64,000 bases of DNA from JAGKXB01 sp964498835 (GTDB taxonomy: Bacteria > Pseudomonadota > Gammaproteobacteria > Burkholderiales > Burkholderiaceae_D), in the NCBI GenBank assembly GCA_964498835.1, contig CAZCIX010000005.1, positions 1 through 64,000 of the forward strand, read 5' to 3'. Each line of letters begins with the position of its first letter. Position 1 is the first letter of the stretch. The notes beneath the pieces are model-generated. The model was not told the DNA's origin, searched no databases, and saw only the letters and a program-made list of their open reading frames with translations. Below are positions 36,841 through 45,429 of the stretch, one piece after another. The position numbers and the translations under genes are program-made.

Positions 36841-36864
36841 GACCTAAGCTGGAGATGTTCATTT
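36841..36864 (+). repeat. Imperfect direct repeat, right copy
   Basis: Right partner of 34294-34317, about 90 bp after the stop of the 776-aa gene. Confidence 0.5.
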
Positions 36865-37043
36865 CTGCGGCCGTTTTCGTTCAATCAAGCAAAGAGTGAC
36901 TTTCTCGGATTACACTCTCTTGCGCCGTGTTTAATGGTACTTATAATGAAACTTCTATCGACTTCTCGTTGAACTCGGCTAGTCGAATCGTTATCTGAAG
37001 CTGCTGCGCCGTCTGCCCTCATCGCTAAAAGTCACCAGGTGAA

Positions 37044-37235
37044 TTGGATTACCGCGGCCCAGACGACTTTTTTGCAGGCCGATTCCGTGAAACTGAGCTG
37101 GAATTACGTACAAAACATGCCAACGCCGCGCATCCTAGAAGACAGCGTCAGCTCGGCAATAAGCTCCTGGAAACATTCCGTCGGAAGGCGTACCCAACTG
37201 ACACCGATATTCCTGATATTCTCAAGAAAACATAA
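37044..37235 (+). pseudogene. C-terminal remnant of an unknown gene
   Basis: A 63-codon frame (DYRGPDDFFAGRFRETELEL and onward, ending in LLETFRRKAYPTDTDIPDIL) with clearly protein-like composition but no start codon of its own except TTG and no ribosome site. It reads as the end of a lost gene next to the right repeat copy. Its source is not recognised. The rest of 36751-37350 shows no gene. Confidence 0.4.
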
Positions 37236-37350
37236 ATAGTTTCCAGGTGTTACTAATGGAGCGAATTTGAGCGTCATTTTTCCTGAATACTCTCCGCCTG
37301 GTACGCACGAAAACAAAAAAACACTCCTCCAATCTATTAAGCCAACAGCC

Positions 37351-39255
37351 ATGAAATTGCACAACATTCGTCTATCGAATTTTCAATCCTTCGGACCAGA
37401 TCCCGTCAGCTTCACAGTACCTGAGTTGTGCTACCTGATTGGGCCGAACGGTTCAGGAAAAACAGCTGGACTGCAAGCAATCTGTCGATTGTTTGCGTTT
37501 GATCAATCCCTGCGCCGTATCAAAAAATCCGATTTCCATATTCCGCACAACGAAACTGAAGCTCCTGCCGAGCGCAAACTTTGGATTGAGGTCGATTTCG
37601 TGTTCCCAGAGTTGGAGAACAATGATGATAGCAATGGCGTAGCGCCAAATTTCGGGCATATGCGACTCGATGAGGCGAATGGACTGGTACGTGTGCGCTT
37701 TCGTCTGGAAGCAGCACTCTCTGACTCGGGCGAGATTGATGAATCGCTAGTGTACGTCCTTGATGTGAAAGAGGATGGCACCATTTTAAGTACAGCACAG
37801 GTGCCAAAGGCTGAGCGCAACGAAATTCATGTTCATTATCTGCCGGCTCGCCGTGACCCGGCGGATCACATCGCTTATGGTGCCAACGCGCTGCTGGGCA
37901 GGATACTGCGTGCGGTCAACTGGGATAACGAGCGCGCCGATATCAAAGAACTGACAGACCAGATTACTGAGCGCCTGTCGAACAACCCGTCTATTAGAGC
38001 TTTTAGCAATTGCCTTTCAGAGACCTGGTCTTTGCTGCACAGAGGTAGTTATTTTTCAGATCCTACAATCACCTTCGCTGCGTCAGAGATTGAAGCGTTA
38101 CTTCGGCATCTATCAATTTCTTTCTCGCCTGCGCACGACGATCGCGTCGCTGACTTCTCTCGACTTAGCGATGGCCAGAAGTCCATGTTGTATCTGTCCC
38201 TGGTTGTGTCATCCCACGCAATCGGCCGTAAAGTGCTCGCAGGTAAAGACAACAGTTTCGATGTGGAAAAGTTGCGCCCTCCGGTTTTTACCATCATCGC
38301 TATAGAAGAACCTGAAAATAGCTTATCGCCGCATTTTCTCGGCCGTATCGTCAACACCTTATCCAAAATCACAACTGACGGTGATGCTCAGGCTTTGATC
38401 GCTACACATGCGCCCTCAATATTGCGACGTGTACCGCCGGAAAACATCCGGTATCTTCGCTTAAATGAAACGCGCGTGACCCAGGTCCGATCCATAAAAC
38501 TACCAGAAGCAAAAGACGAAGCGCACAAATTTGTCCGGGAGGCTATCCAGGCTTTCCCCGAGATCTATTTTTCGAGGTTGGTCGTGCTAGGCGAAGGCGA
38601 CAGCGAGGAAATCGTCCTGCCAAGGTTGCTGCGCGCAAAAGGGGCGCCCATTGATGAATCTGGCGTGACGGTGGCACCACTAGGCGGCCGTCACGTCAAT
38701 CACTTCTGGCGTCTGCTGTCCGAACTACAGATCCCCTACCTCACTTTGTTAGACTTGGATCTGGCGCGGTTCGGCGGCGGGTGGGGGCGAATCAAGTACG
38801 TGAACGATCAACTAGGAAAGTACCAGCCAGCCAAGCAATTGCCTGCTGATCATGGCATACCCAACTGGAACAACGATAACGACAAAGTAATGGACCATCC
38901 ACATTACTTCGGTCTGCTGGAAAAAAGTGGTGTTTATTTCTCATCTCCAATGGACTTAGACTTCGCGCTGCTCACGGCCTTCCCCATTCAATATGACGCA
39001 AATAAAGAAGATCCGGACGCGGATACGATCAAAGCTGTGTTGGGCAAAAGCCACCACGGCTCGCAGCAGTATGCGAAAGAGCAGCTACAGCTATTTGGCA
39101 CTTATCACAGCCGGTTCAAAGTTGGTAGCAAACCTGCCGCTCACATCGAAGCACTCACGCACATTGCTGACGCGGCGATGCTGGCGGCCATGCCGCCATC
39201 GTTGGCGCGGCTTGCCGATGCTGTGATTGCATGCTTAAGGGAGTTGCCGGAATGA
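37351..39255 (+). CDS. gajA: GajA: OLD-family ATPase/TOPRIM nuclease of a Gabija defence system
   Basis: A 634-aa protein. ATG 37351 (MKLHNIRLSNFQSFG) is preferred over the earlier start at 37267 because OLD proteins begin right at this point. ABC-type ATPase: Walker A GPNGSGKT (near 33), signature LSDGQKS (near 272), Walker B IIAIEEPENS (near 315) and the following THAPSILRRV. C-terminal TOPRIM: VVLGEGDSEE (near 413) and LDLDLA (near 468). This plan, directly followed by a UvrD-like helicase, is that of class 2 OLD/GajA, which cuts phage DNA in Gabija. Confidence 0.88.
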   Translation: MKLHNIRLSNFQSFGPDPVSFTVPELCYLIGPNGSGKTAGLQAICRLFAFDQSLRRIKKSDFHIPHNETEAPAERKLWIEVDFVFPELENNDDSNGVAPNFGHMRLDEANGLVRVRFRLEAALSDSGEIDESLVYVLDVKEDGTILSTAQVPKAERNEIHVHYLPARRDPADHIAYGANALLGRILRAVNWDNERADIKELTDQITERLSNNPSIRAFSNCLSETWSLLHRGSYFSDPTITFAASEIEALLRHLSISFSPAHDDRVADFSRLSDGQKSMLYLSLVVSSHAIGRKVLAGKDNSFDVEKLRPPVFTIIAIEEPENSLSPHFLGRIVNTLSKITTDGDAQALIATHAPSILRRVPPENIRYLRLNETRVTQVRSIKLPEAKDEAHKFVREAIQAFPEIYFSRLVVLGEGDSEEIVLPRLLRAKGAPIDESGVTVAPLGGRHVNHFWRLLSELQIPYLTLLDLDLARFGGGWGRIKYVNDQLGKYQPAKQLPADHGIPNWNNDNDKVMDHPHYFGLLEKSGVYFSSPMDLDFALLTAFPIQYDANKEDPDADTIKAVLGKSHHGSQQYAKEQLQLFGTYHSRFKVGSKPAAHIEALTHIADAAMLAAMPPSLARLADAVIACLRELPE

Positions 39256-40919
39256 TCGCGCCAGATGCATGGTCGCCTGCCGATAGATTGACATTGGAAC
39301 CGAACGCATTGCGCGCGGCCAAGGAACGGCACACGAACCTGGTGTTGACCGCAGGACCAGGTGCAGGCAAAACGGAGATGTTGGCGCAACGCGCCGACTT
39401 CCTGCTACGCACTGGCGAATGCCGATATCCCAAGCGCATTCTAGCAATATCGTTCAAGGTGGACGCCAGCTCCAATCTGAAGGATCGCGTAAAACGGCGC
39501 TGCGGTGCTGCTTTAGGGCGCCGGTTTGATAGTCATACCTTCCACGCCTTTGCCAAGCGCATTATTGACCGGTTTCGTCCGGTGCTCACCGGCGCCAACG
39601 CCCTCGATCCTGGTTACCAGATCGGGAACAGTCGTGTCGCGCGTTTGCAAATTGAATTTAAAGATCTCATCCCACTCGCCATCAAGATATTGCGACAGTC
39701 CAACAGCGCACGCAATGCCATTCGGCAGACCTACACCGATGTGTTTCTCGATGAGTTCCAAGACTGCACGGGCGATCAGTACGAACTGATCAAGGTGGCG
39801 TTCAACGGGACTGCTATCCGGATGACGGCGGTGGGAGACGTCAAGCAAAAAATCATGGGCTGGGCTGGCGCGTTGGAAGGAATTTTTCAACTGTATGCGC
39901 ATGACTTCGCAGCCGTGCCGCTGAATATGTACCGCAACTTTCGCTCGCAGCCTAAGCTCTTGCGCATGCAGAACGACATCATTCGTGTCCTGGACCCGGC
40001 GTCCGTGATGCCACCGGAGCAGTTGGCCGGTGAAGAAGGTGAAGTTTTTTGCTGGCGGTTTGCCGATAGCAGACAAGAGGCGGAATATCTGGCTAACCTG
40101 ATTGCAGGCTGGACAGAAGGCGGCAAGCTCCCCTACTCTGAGGTAGCGATACTGGTTTCTAAATTGCCAGATCAATATGCCTACGATTTAATGGAGGCAC
40201 TCACAAACTTGGGCATCCCCTATCGTAACGAAACGCAGCTGCAGGATTTATTGTCAGAGCCTGTTGCGCGGCTAATTGTCAATTTCCTCTCCTGCTTGTA
40301 TGGGCAGCGCGAATCGAAAGCCTGGATACGTTTGTCAGAACAGTTGCTGCCTTATGAAGATGACGACATGCAGTCCGTCAAGCGCTGCACCTTTCACCGA
40401 TTCGTAAAGAAGCAGCGCAACGAAGTCGCGGTTGCACAGTTGCTGGGTGACCCGTACGATGGTTGGTGGGAGCGCGCGACCAAATTTCTCGGCATGGTTG
40501 GCTTGGAAACTCTGGTGGCCCTGTCGCCAGACTATGAAGCACACGCCCGGCTTAAAGAGGTGATCCTGCAGATAAAGACGAAGATTGAGGAGTTGCTCGA
40601 GCTGGAACCGGTGCTACCATCGGCTCTGAAGCGTTTCTCTGACGATCAGGCGGTGCGTTTGCTGACGATCCACAAGAGCAAGGGCTTGGAATTTGATTCG
40701 GTGATCATGCTCGGCATTGAGGAGGAAGCATTCTTCGGTAAGGCAGCGGACGAACGTTGTGTGTTCTTCGTGGGCGTCTCGCGGGCAAAGCGCCGGCTAG
40801 TGCTGACGTACGCAGATCAAAGACCAAAACCGCAGAACTACAACAAGCGGTGGGATGTCATCCGTAGCCCATATAATGAATTTTTGGGGTATGCCAACCC
40901 ATTTCTAACCAATATGTAG
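39252..40919 (+). CDS. gajB: GajB: UvrD-like helicase of Gabija
   Basis: A 555-aa superfamily 1 helicase. ATG 39252 overlaps the GajA stop by 4 bp (ATGA), a sign of coupled translation. Walker A GPGAGKTE (near 37), Walker B VFLDEFQDC (near 165), motif V/VI LLTIHKSKGLEFDSV (near 470) and FFVGVSRAKRRLVL (near 505) are all present. GajB senses single DNA strands or ends and works with GajA. Length is slightly above the usual 500 or so residues. Confidence 0.88.
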   Translation: MIAPDAWSPADRLTLEPNALRAAKERHTNLVLTAGPGAGKTEMLAQRADFLLRTGECRYPKRILAISFKVDASSNLKDRVKRRCGAALGRRFDSHTFHAFAKRIIDRFRPVLTGANALDPGYQIGNSRVARLQIEFKDLIPLAIKILRQSNSARNAIRQTYTDVFLDEFQDCTGDQYELIKVAFNGTAIRMTAVGDVKQKIMGWAGALEGIFQLYAHDFAAVPLNMYRNFRSQPKLLRMQNDIIRVLDPASVMPPEQLAGEEGEVFCWRFADSRQEAEYLANLIAGWTEGGKLPYSEVAILVSKLPDQYAYDLMEALTNLGIPYRNETQLQDLLSEPVARLIVNFLSCLYGQRESKAWIRLSEQLLPYEDDDMQSVKRCTFHRFVKKQRNEVAVAQLLGDPYDGWWERATKFLGMVGLETLVALSPDYEAHARLKEVILQIKTKIEELLELEPVLPSALKRFSDDQAVRLLTIHKSKGLEFDSVIMLGIEEEAFFGKAADERCVFFVGVSRAKRRLVLTYADQRPKPQNYNKRWDVIRSPYNEFLGYANPFLTNM

Positions 40920-40972
40920 CTTACCAAAATTTTCAGAGAATTCGCCAGCGAGGCGGAAATAAAGGATTAGCT

Positions 40973-41881
40973 TTGACACTTGTTATTGTAGGGCACGACA
41001 TTCACAAAACTAATGAGAGATCAGGATACTTCGGAGAATCACGCGGCCTATTTGTTGTCGCTGATAGCACGATCACATCGGGCTTTCAGACGCTGCTAAG
41101 CGGTTTTAAGAAAATCTACAGCGTACCAATAAAAGTCTTCCAGCCGTATTTTTTGGGCACCCATTTCCACAGCTATCAAACTGTGTGGCACGAAACGCAG
41201 TGTTTCATCGCATTTGCAGGCAGCACATTAACCGCGCAACACGTGCTTAATTCAATCAGCAACCACCTAAACAAACTACGTATTGGACACGACCGGGAAC
41301 GCGGAGGATATCTCGTCCTGATGGGCTGTGAACCCAACTCTTTGACGCACCAGCTTGGGATAGATGAATGGGACGAGTCTATGTTCACAGACTCAGATAT
41401 GCAAGGGCTGCTTAGTGGTGACATTGTCAGCAGTACGGCATTACACGCCATTGAGCTGGCCTTAGCCGGGGCGAAAAAACATAAACTCGATGAAGAAGGC
41501 TTCAAGATGTTGTTGACGCAATATGTCCTCGGGACCTATTGCGAGGTCCAAAAGCGACATCGCATCTTCACTTTCATACCAAAACTTCAAAAGGATGCCC
41601 TTGGAGTCATCGAAGGAATTGCCATAGACCATCGTGAAATCATGCCAGGTGAGATTTGCGTGCTCGGTATGACGACATTCACTTCGCGAGCAAAAGCAAA
41701 ATATTCTGAGGCTCTCACGCTTGGAAGCGATGTCAAGGCTGCGATGTTTGAATTTATGGAAACCGCAATCGCTGAGGTTCAAGCGTCCGGCAAACTCGAT
41801 ATTGACCATCCTTGTGTCCTGAAAGGTTTCCAATGCGGCACACTGACTAAACTGTATTGTTCGACCAGCACTTCGCAGTAG
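40973..41881 (+). CDS. Proteasome/HslV-like Ntn hydrolase linked to Gabija
   Basis: A 302-aa protein starting at TTG 40973, with AAAGGA 6 bp upstream. After removal of Met the first residue is Thr (TLVIVGHDI), as in proteasome beta subunits and HslV. Further matches: an Asp in FVVADSTITSG, a Lys in GFKKIYSV and the block CFIAFAGSTLTAQHVLNSI, parallel to HslV (VIAGDG..., KK, IAGFAGGTADA). So the Thr1/Asp/Lys set of Ntn proteases is visible. It is 53 bp after gajB on the same strand, so probably in the same operon. No unfoldase partner is seen. Confidence 0.6.
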   Translation: MTLVIVGHDIHKTNERSGYFGESRGLFVVADSTITSGFQTLLSGFKKIYSVPIKVFQPYFLGTHFHSYQTVWHETQCFIAFAGSTLTAQHVLNSISNHLNKLRIGHDRERGGYLVLMGCEPNSLTHQLGIDEWDESMFTDSDMQGLLSGDIVSSTALHAIELALAGAKKHKLDEEGFKMLLTQYVLGTYCEVQKRHRIFTFIPKLQKDALGVIEGIAIDHREIMPGEICVLGMTTFTSRAKAKYSEALTLGSDVKAAMFEFMETAIAEVQASGKLDIDHPCVLKGFQCGTLTKLYCSTSTSQ

Positions 41882-42017
41882 ATTGCTTAGAGGACTGGTA
41901 ACGACTGCGCGCCTGCGATGATGTGTGGAGTCATCTCGTTTTGACGAGGCAATATTTATATAAGGTAATGATTAAAACGGAGCCTGAAGAAATACAGCTT
42001 ATTGTAGTAAATTGAAA

Positions 42018-42293
42018 TTACTCAACTTTTTGATATCCACGCGCCTGCCGTTGCTTGGCAATCTTTAAAAGTAATGCTATGCCAGCTTCATGATTTTCAA
42101 CTGGTCGTGTCAAACGACCGCCTCGCTGATTAAAACGACCTCCCCAAGCTTGGGCAATTATCCATTGCCCAAACAAATCTTGCATCAATATAGCGGTATA
42201 GACTCTGTTATGAGATTGAAACTGCATGCGAATCGACGAACCAGTCGGCGTGATTGGCAATGGCTGCGTCACACTGTCATATGGATCAATCAT
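42018..42293 (-). CDS. Small WGR-domain protein
   Basis: A 91-aa protein that is nearly all one WGR domain: RVYTAILMQDLFGQWIIAQAWGGRFNQRGGRL, with the W-G-G/R core. WGR domains bind nucleic acids, often next to PARP or nuclease domains; a free-standing one beside a resolvase is also found on other plasmids. It overlaps the resolvase stop by 4 bp, so the two are co-translated. It may help the recombinase act on DNA. Confidence 0.8.
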   Translation of the reverse strand: MIDPYDSVTQPLPITPTGSSIRMQFQSHNRVYTAILMQDLFGQWIIAQAWGGRFNQRGGRLTRPVENHEAGIALLLKIAKQRQARGYQKVE

Positions 42294-42895
42294 GCTTTTT
42301 CATTGCGCTTAGGCTGCACAGCACCAACATGCTTGTAAATCGTAGCCCGACCTACCCCATACCGTTTAGCCACATCAGTAACCCGCACATCCGGGTCTTT
42401 AAGCACCGCCCGAATTTCCCGAATCTGCCTATCATCCAGCTTAGGCTTTCTACCACCCTTGCGACCACGGGCACGGGCGGCGGCCAAACCGGCATGAGTA
42501 CGCTCCCGGATCAAATTGCGCTCGAATTCCGCCAAAGATGCAAAGACATGGAAAATCAGTTTGCCAGCGGCGCTGCTGGTATCAATTTTTTCGCTGATGG
42601 ATTCAAAAGCAACGCCACGCGCTTCCACTTCCCCAACAATGCGTACCAAATCAGGTAATGAGCGCCCTAACCTGTCCAACCGCCATACCACCAACGAGTC
42701 GCCAGAACGCAGTGCTCGCAGGCAATGATCAAGTTCAATCCGTTCGGTATTTTTGCCGCTAGCTTTTTCTTCGTATATTTCAGCGCAACCAGCTTTCAAT
42801 AAAGCATCGCGTTGCAAGTCCAAATTTTGGTCATCGGTGGAGACACGCGCATAGCCGATTTTTTTATGATTTACAGTCACAATAGATATATACAT
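42290..42895 (-). CDS. Serine recombinase (resolvase/invertase)
   Basis: A 201-aa small serine recombinase. The catalytic Ser is in GYARVSTDDQNLDLQ; further blocks are VVWRLDRLGRSLPDL, ASLAEFERNLIRERT and a C-terminal helix-turn-helix (VTDVAKRYGVGRATIYKHV). It is intact. Such enzymes resolve plasmid multimers or cointegrates. The upstream 190 bp (42896-43085) is the natural place for its res site, but no clear repeats were found. Confidence 0.92.
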   Translation of the reverse strand: MYISIVTVNHKKIGYARVSTDDQNLDLQRDALLKAGCAEIYEEKASGKNTERIELDHCLRALRSGDSLVVWRLDRLGRSLPDLVRIVGEVEARGVAFESISEKIDTSSAAGKLIFHVFASLAEFERNLIRERTHAGLAAARARGRKGGRKPKLDDRQIREIRAVLKDPDVRVTDVAKRYGVGRATIYKHVGAVQPKRNEKA

Positions 42896-42932
42896 TGTTG
42901 GATGAGTTAATAGACAGTTTCCAGCAAAATAT

Positions 42933-42954
42933 AGCGCCGGTCAAGGCGCTTTTT
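42933..42954 (+). terminator. Possible terminator hairpin upstream of the resolvase
   Basis: AGCGCC / GGCGCT stem with loop GGTCAA followed by TTTT on the plus strand. No plus-strand gene ends just before it, so it may be a leftover of the insertion at 43085-43282. Confidence 0.35.
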
Positions 42955-43084
42955 GATGGTGTCTTAAAAACGACCGTTTGCTGAACATATGTATGGATTC
43001 ATCAAAGTAGAGTATTAACTGGATTTTTGCTTATGTTGCTCCCATTCTTGAAATTAAGGATAGGATAATTAGAGACATAAATTT

Positions 43085-43282
43085 CATTCATCAAAATCAT
43101 TCAGGTTGCGCTCGCGCAGCAACTTCTGAACCCTCTCCACAGCATCGTTGGCCATGTGTACGACGTGGAATTTGTCGATGATGATGTTGTTGCGGATATT
43201 GCGGATGACGCAGCTTGGCTTCCTCGACCAGCTGCACTTTGAAGTCGAGGAGGTTCAGGATGTTGGCGGGCATCGACTATGG
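43085..43282 (-). pseudogene. Remnant of an ISL3-family transposase
   Basis: On the minus strand, one frame reads IDKFHVVHMANDAVERVQ and then KLLRERNLND, a stretch typical of ISL3-family transposases. The preceding codons are in a different frame, so at least one frameshift is present and the start and most of the gene are missing. It is a dead fragment fused to the cut end of the 120-aa frame at 43283. Confidence 0.6.
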
Positions 43283-43645
43283 TCAGTACGCCCGTGCTGA
43301 CCACGCTGATTTAGCGGTCGGACCAATGGTGACTGTCACGCGGCCGTTAGCCTGCTTCATTATCGCGTCTTCTTCTGCCTGCGAGCGAGCAGCCGCTAAT
43401 TCTGTCGGATCGGCCTCGTTGATGATGGTGATGGTCACGTCATACTTTCGGCCTTGCGTGCGATAGAAGTCCAGTACTTCAGCTTCTTCAGGAGTCAGCA
43501 TCGCAAAGATACGGCCGTCCAGTGCTTGCACACTGGTCAATGTGGGGATCGAGTTGAGCATGTGTCGAAATCCTTTCAAAAGTTTGATCACTCTGCGAAG
43601 TACATGAGGTGGCACACGGCCATCCACACCAAAATCTGGTTTCAC
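43283..43645 (-). pseudogene. Truncated hypothetical protein cut by the IS remnant
   Basis: A 120-aa frame, MKPDFGVDGRVPPHVLRRVI to ending GPTAKSAWSARAY. It looks like a real N-terminal part (a helical segment and a VTITIINEADPTELAAARSQ block) whose last residues run into the ISL3 fragment. No family is recognised. It is probably not functional. Confidence 0.45.
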
Positions 43646-43749
43646 ACTAGGATGCCGGAAACAGACTCAAATTCAGATACCCGCATTTTATTGAGTTAGA
43701 CAATATTATTTGCAAAGAGGGCAAATAATTTCTAAATTGAGGCTGCTGA
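43646..43749. other. Short noncoding gap before oriT-side gene
   Basis: About 100 bp with no gene. It borders the accessory island and the transfer region. Confidence 0.4.
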
Positions 43750-43765
43750 TTTCCGACGTTGGAAA
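43750..43765. repeat. 16-bp palindrome TTTCCGACGTTGGAAA
   Basis: Copy 8, extended to a 24-bp palindrome (CTGATTTCC...GGAAATCAG). It lies exactly at the 3' side of the 261-aa gene, and marks the end of the palindrome-free accessory island. Confidence 0.9.
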
Positions 43766-44551
43766 TCAGATTTTGGATGGCATCGAGATAAAATCTTTGC
43801 TCGACTCACAGCTACTTATTGCGATAATTTTGCCTACTGTTCGTAACAGATGGATTTGCTTTTTGGTCAGTGTTCCAATAAACGGTTTACCAGACGCGTA
43901 ATATACTCGACCTTGGCGTAATTCTACATCGTCAATAATTTGCGTTCGTTCTTCAGTTTCAAAGCTTCTACGTTCTATTTCGTTGATCGTAGAAGCTGTT
44001 TCACCCCGCCTTTTGTCGCTTGATGAAACCACAGGTGATTGATTGGCTGAACGCGTTCTTTTCTCAGAAGTCGGCTCTAGGTCTTTTGCTATCTCAGGTG
44101 GCATATTTTCGATTGGTTGTAATAGCTTCGTACTGCCAAGTGCGTTATACAATCGTGTTTGTGCGTTCATGACTTCGATGAAATCCAGAGCGACTTTTGT
44201 CCCGTGAACTTGATGTGCTCGCAGTGTTTTTGCTTCGATTGCTTGGCGCATTTTGGTGACTTTTTTCGCGTGCAACTGCGCTTCCTTGGTCAGCTCGTCC
44301 TCCGTTTTTAGCGCATAGTAGTACCGTTCTAAGGTTTTTGGCGACAACAAGAGCCCTGCCTTGTTAAATATCTTCGATATTTCTTCGAATGACAATCCGC
44401 TTTCCCGCGCTGCGATGAGCGGTGCTAGAAGTTGCTTGACTGCATCACGTTTGATATGTCGATCATCACTCTTTTCCGTGTAGATTTCTGCGAGCAGCAT
44501 TTGCCGTGCTCGCTCGATTTTCTCTTTTGATATACGTTCAAGCGATCCCAT
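43766..44551 (-). CDS. Predicted DNA-binding protein next to oriT (TraK-like position)
   Basis: A 261-aa, strongly charged protein. A helix-turn-helix-like segment GLSFEEISKIFNKAGLLLSPKTLERYYYAL lies near residues 55-85. Then comes a helical stretch and a Ser/Glu/Arg-rich linker, and a C-terminal part KPFIGTLTKKQIHLLRTVGKI. In RK2 the gene on this side of oriT is traK, whose product wraps the oriT DNA; this gene has the same place and direction. The name is not used because no clear sequence match is visible. Confidence 0.55.
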   Translation of the reverse strand: MGSLERISKEKIERARQMLLAEIYTEKSDDRHIKRDAVKQLLAPLIAARESGLSFEEISKIFNKAGLLLSPKTLERYYYALKTEDELTKEAQLHAKKVTKMRQAIEAKTLRAHQVHGTKVALDFIEVMNAQTRLYNALGSTKLLQPIENMPPEIAKDLEPTSEKRTRSANQSPVVSSSDKRRGETASTINEIERRSFETEERTQIIDDVELRQGRVYYASGKPFIGTLTKKQIHLLRTVGKIIAISSCESSKDFISMPSKI

Positions 44552-44860
44552 ATCTGGCCTTTCTTACTTAGTGAATTCGCCTTGCATTAGCGCAGCATCA
44601 TGTGTGTTTGGGTCATTTTTGGATTGTGTAATATGATTTTATCAGTAATTTATTTATTGTACTACTTGTTATTCTTCTAGTTTCGAAGTAGTTTTCTTTT
44701 CGCCGTTGTCTTCGATGTGTTTTCTTCAAATAACTCGTGAATGGCTAAGTTGCTATTTAATTTAGAAAGTAAGCAATTTGTAAACGAATCAATGGAAACT
44801 TCTTTGAGTCAAAATCATCAAAAATAAATCAAAATTTTATTCATTAAAACTCTATATATT

Positions 44861-44910
44861 TACAGGGCAGGATGCCAGATGTCATGACAAAACAAGTTTT
44901 GCCATGACAC
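44861..44910 (-). other. oriT core: nic site and inverted repeat
   Basis: On the minus strand ATCCTG/CCCTG occurs (plus-strand positions 44863-44873), matching the MOBP/IncP nic consensus YATCCTG/Y, with the cut between 44868 and 44867. Twelve bases away lies a 14-bp inverted repeat TGTCATGACAAAAC / GTTTTGCCATGACA (44880-44893 and 44896-44909; one mismatch), on the same side of nic as the TraJ-binding repeat in RK2. The spacing is slightly larger than in RK2. Confidence 0.78.
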
Positions 44911-45052
44911 CATCTCATCGTACTTAGTCACCTGCGGTGCCCTTCGCAAGATGAGATTTCTGGATGAACTCAGGCTCCGCCCGAGACCCGTACTTCAAAG
45001 CTATTTTCTTAAACACGAATGGTTTGGGGACCATGTGTAGCGTGTCCTTGAA

Positions 45053-45068
45053 TTTCCAACGTTGGAAA
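45053..45068. repeat. 16-bp palindrome TTTCCAACGTTGGAAA (relaxosome promoter)
   Basis: Copy 9, perfectly self-complementary. It is 19 to 40 bp before the mobC start and next to TATAAT-like elements, as expected for an operator. Confidence 0.9.
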
Positions 45069-45108
45069 TGTTGGCATTGATTCCTGAATGTTTTATAATA
45101 AAATTATT

Positions 45109-45429
45109 ATGTCATTTTTAAAGTCAAGCAACCCTAAGAGCACCAACGTGCAAATCAGGTTGACTCCTACGGAAAAAACTGAGATCGAAAATCGCGCCTT
45201 TGACGCAGGCGAGACAGTTTCAAGCTATATGCTTAAGGCGAGCTTGAGCAAACCGATCTTTAGTCATGTGGAGCGCCATGAGATCAACGAATTGCGTCTC
45301 TTCATCATGAATCTCAAGGAAATCTACTTAGCTGGCACGCCAGCCCAGGACGACCGACTGACGCCACTCTTGGATGCCGCTGTCGCCGCACTTAATACCA
45401 GAATTGGAAAGCCACGCCGTGATCGTTAA
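45109..45429 (+). CDS. MobC/TraJ-like relaxosome protein
   Basis: A protein of about 106 aa (113 if the ATG at 45088 is used). It is a ribbon-helix-helix protein: NVQIRLTPTEKTEIENRAFDAGETVSSYMLKASL. Such proteins bind the inverted repeat next to nic and recruit the relaxase. The rest is helical. It overlaps the relaxase start, as traJ-traI do in RK2. No strong ribosome site is seen before either start. Confidence 0.8.
   Translation: MSFLKSSNPKSTNVQIRLTPTEKTEIENRAFDAGETVSSYMLKASLSKPIFSHVERHEINELRLFIMNLKEIYLAGTPAQDDRLTPLLDAAVAALNTRIGKPRRDR

Larger units (their letters stand above)
44552..45087. other. Origin-of-transfer region
   Basis: A 535-bp noncoding region between two diverging transcription units. 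The oriT core is at 44861-44910. Other parts: an AT-rich block with no gene at 44640-44860, and an 8-bp inverted repeat ATCTCATC/GATGAGAT (44912-44919 and 44952-44959) after the core. Confidence 0.7.

Noticed and set aside
42896..43084. res site of the resolvase
   Set aside because: No clear inverted repeats of the expected size were seen, so it is not annotated.
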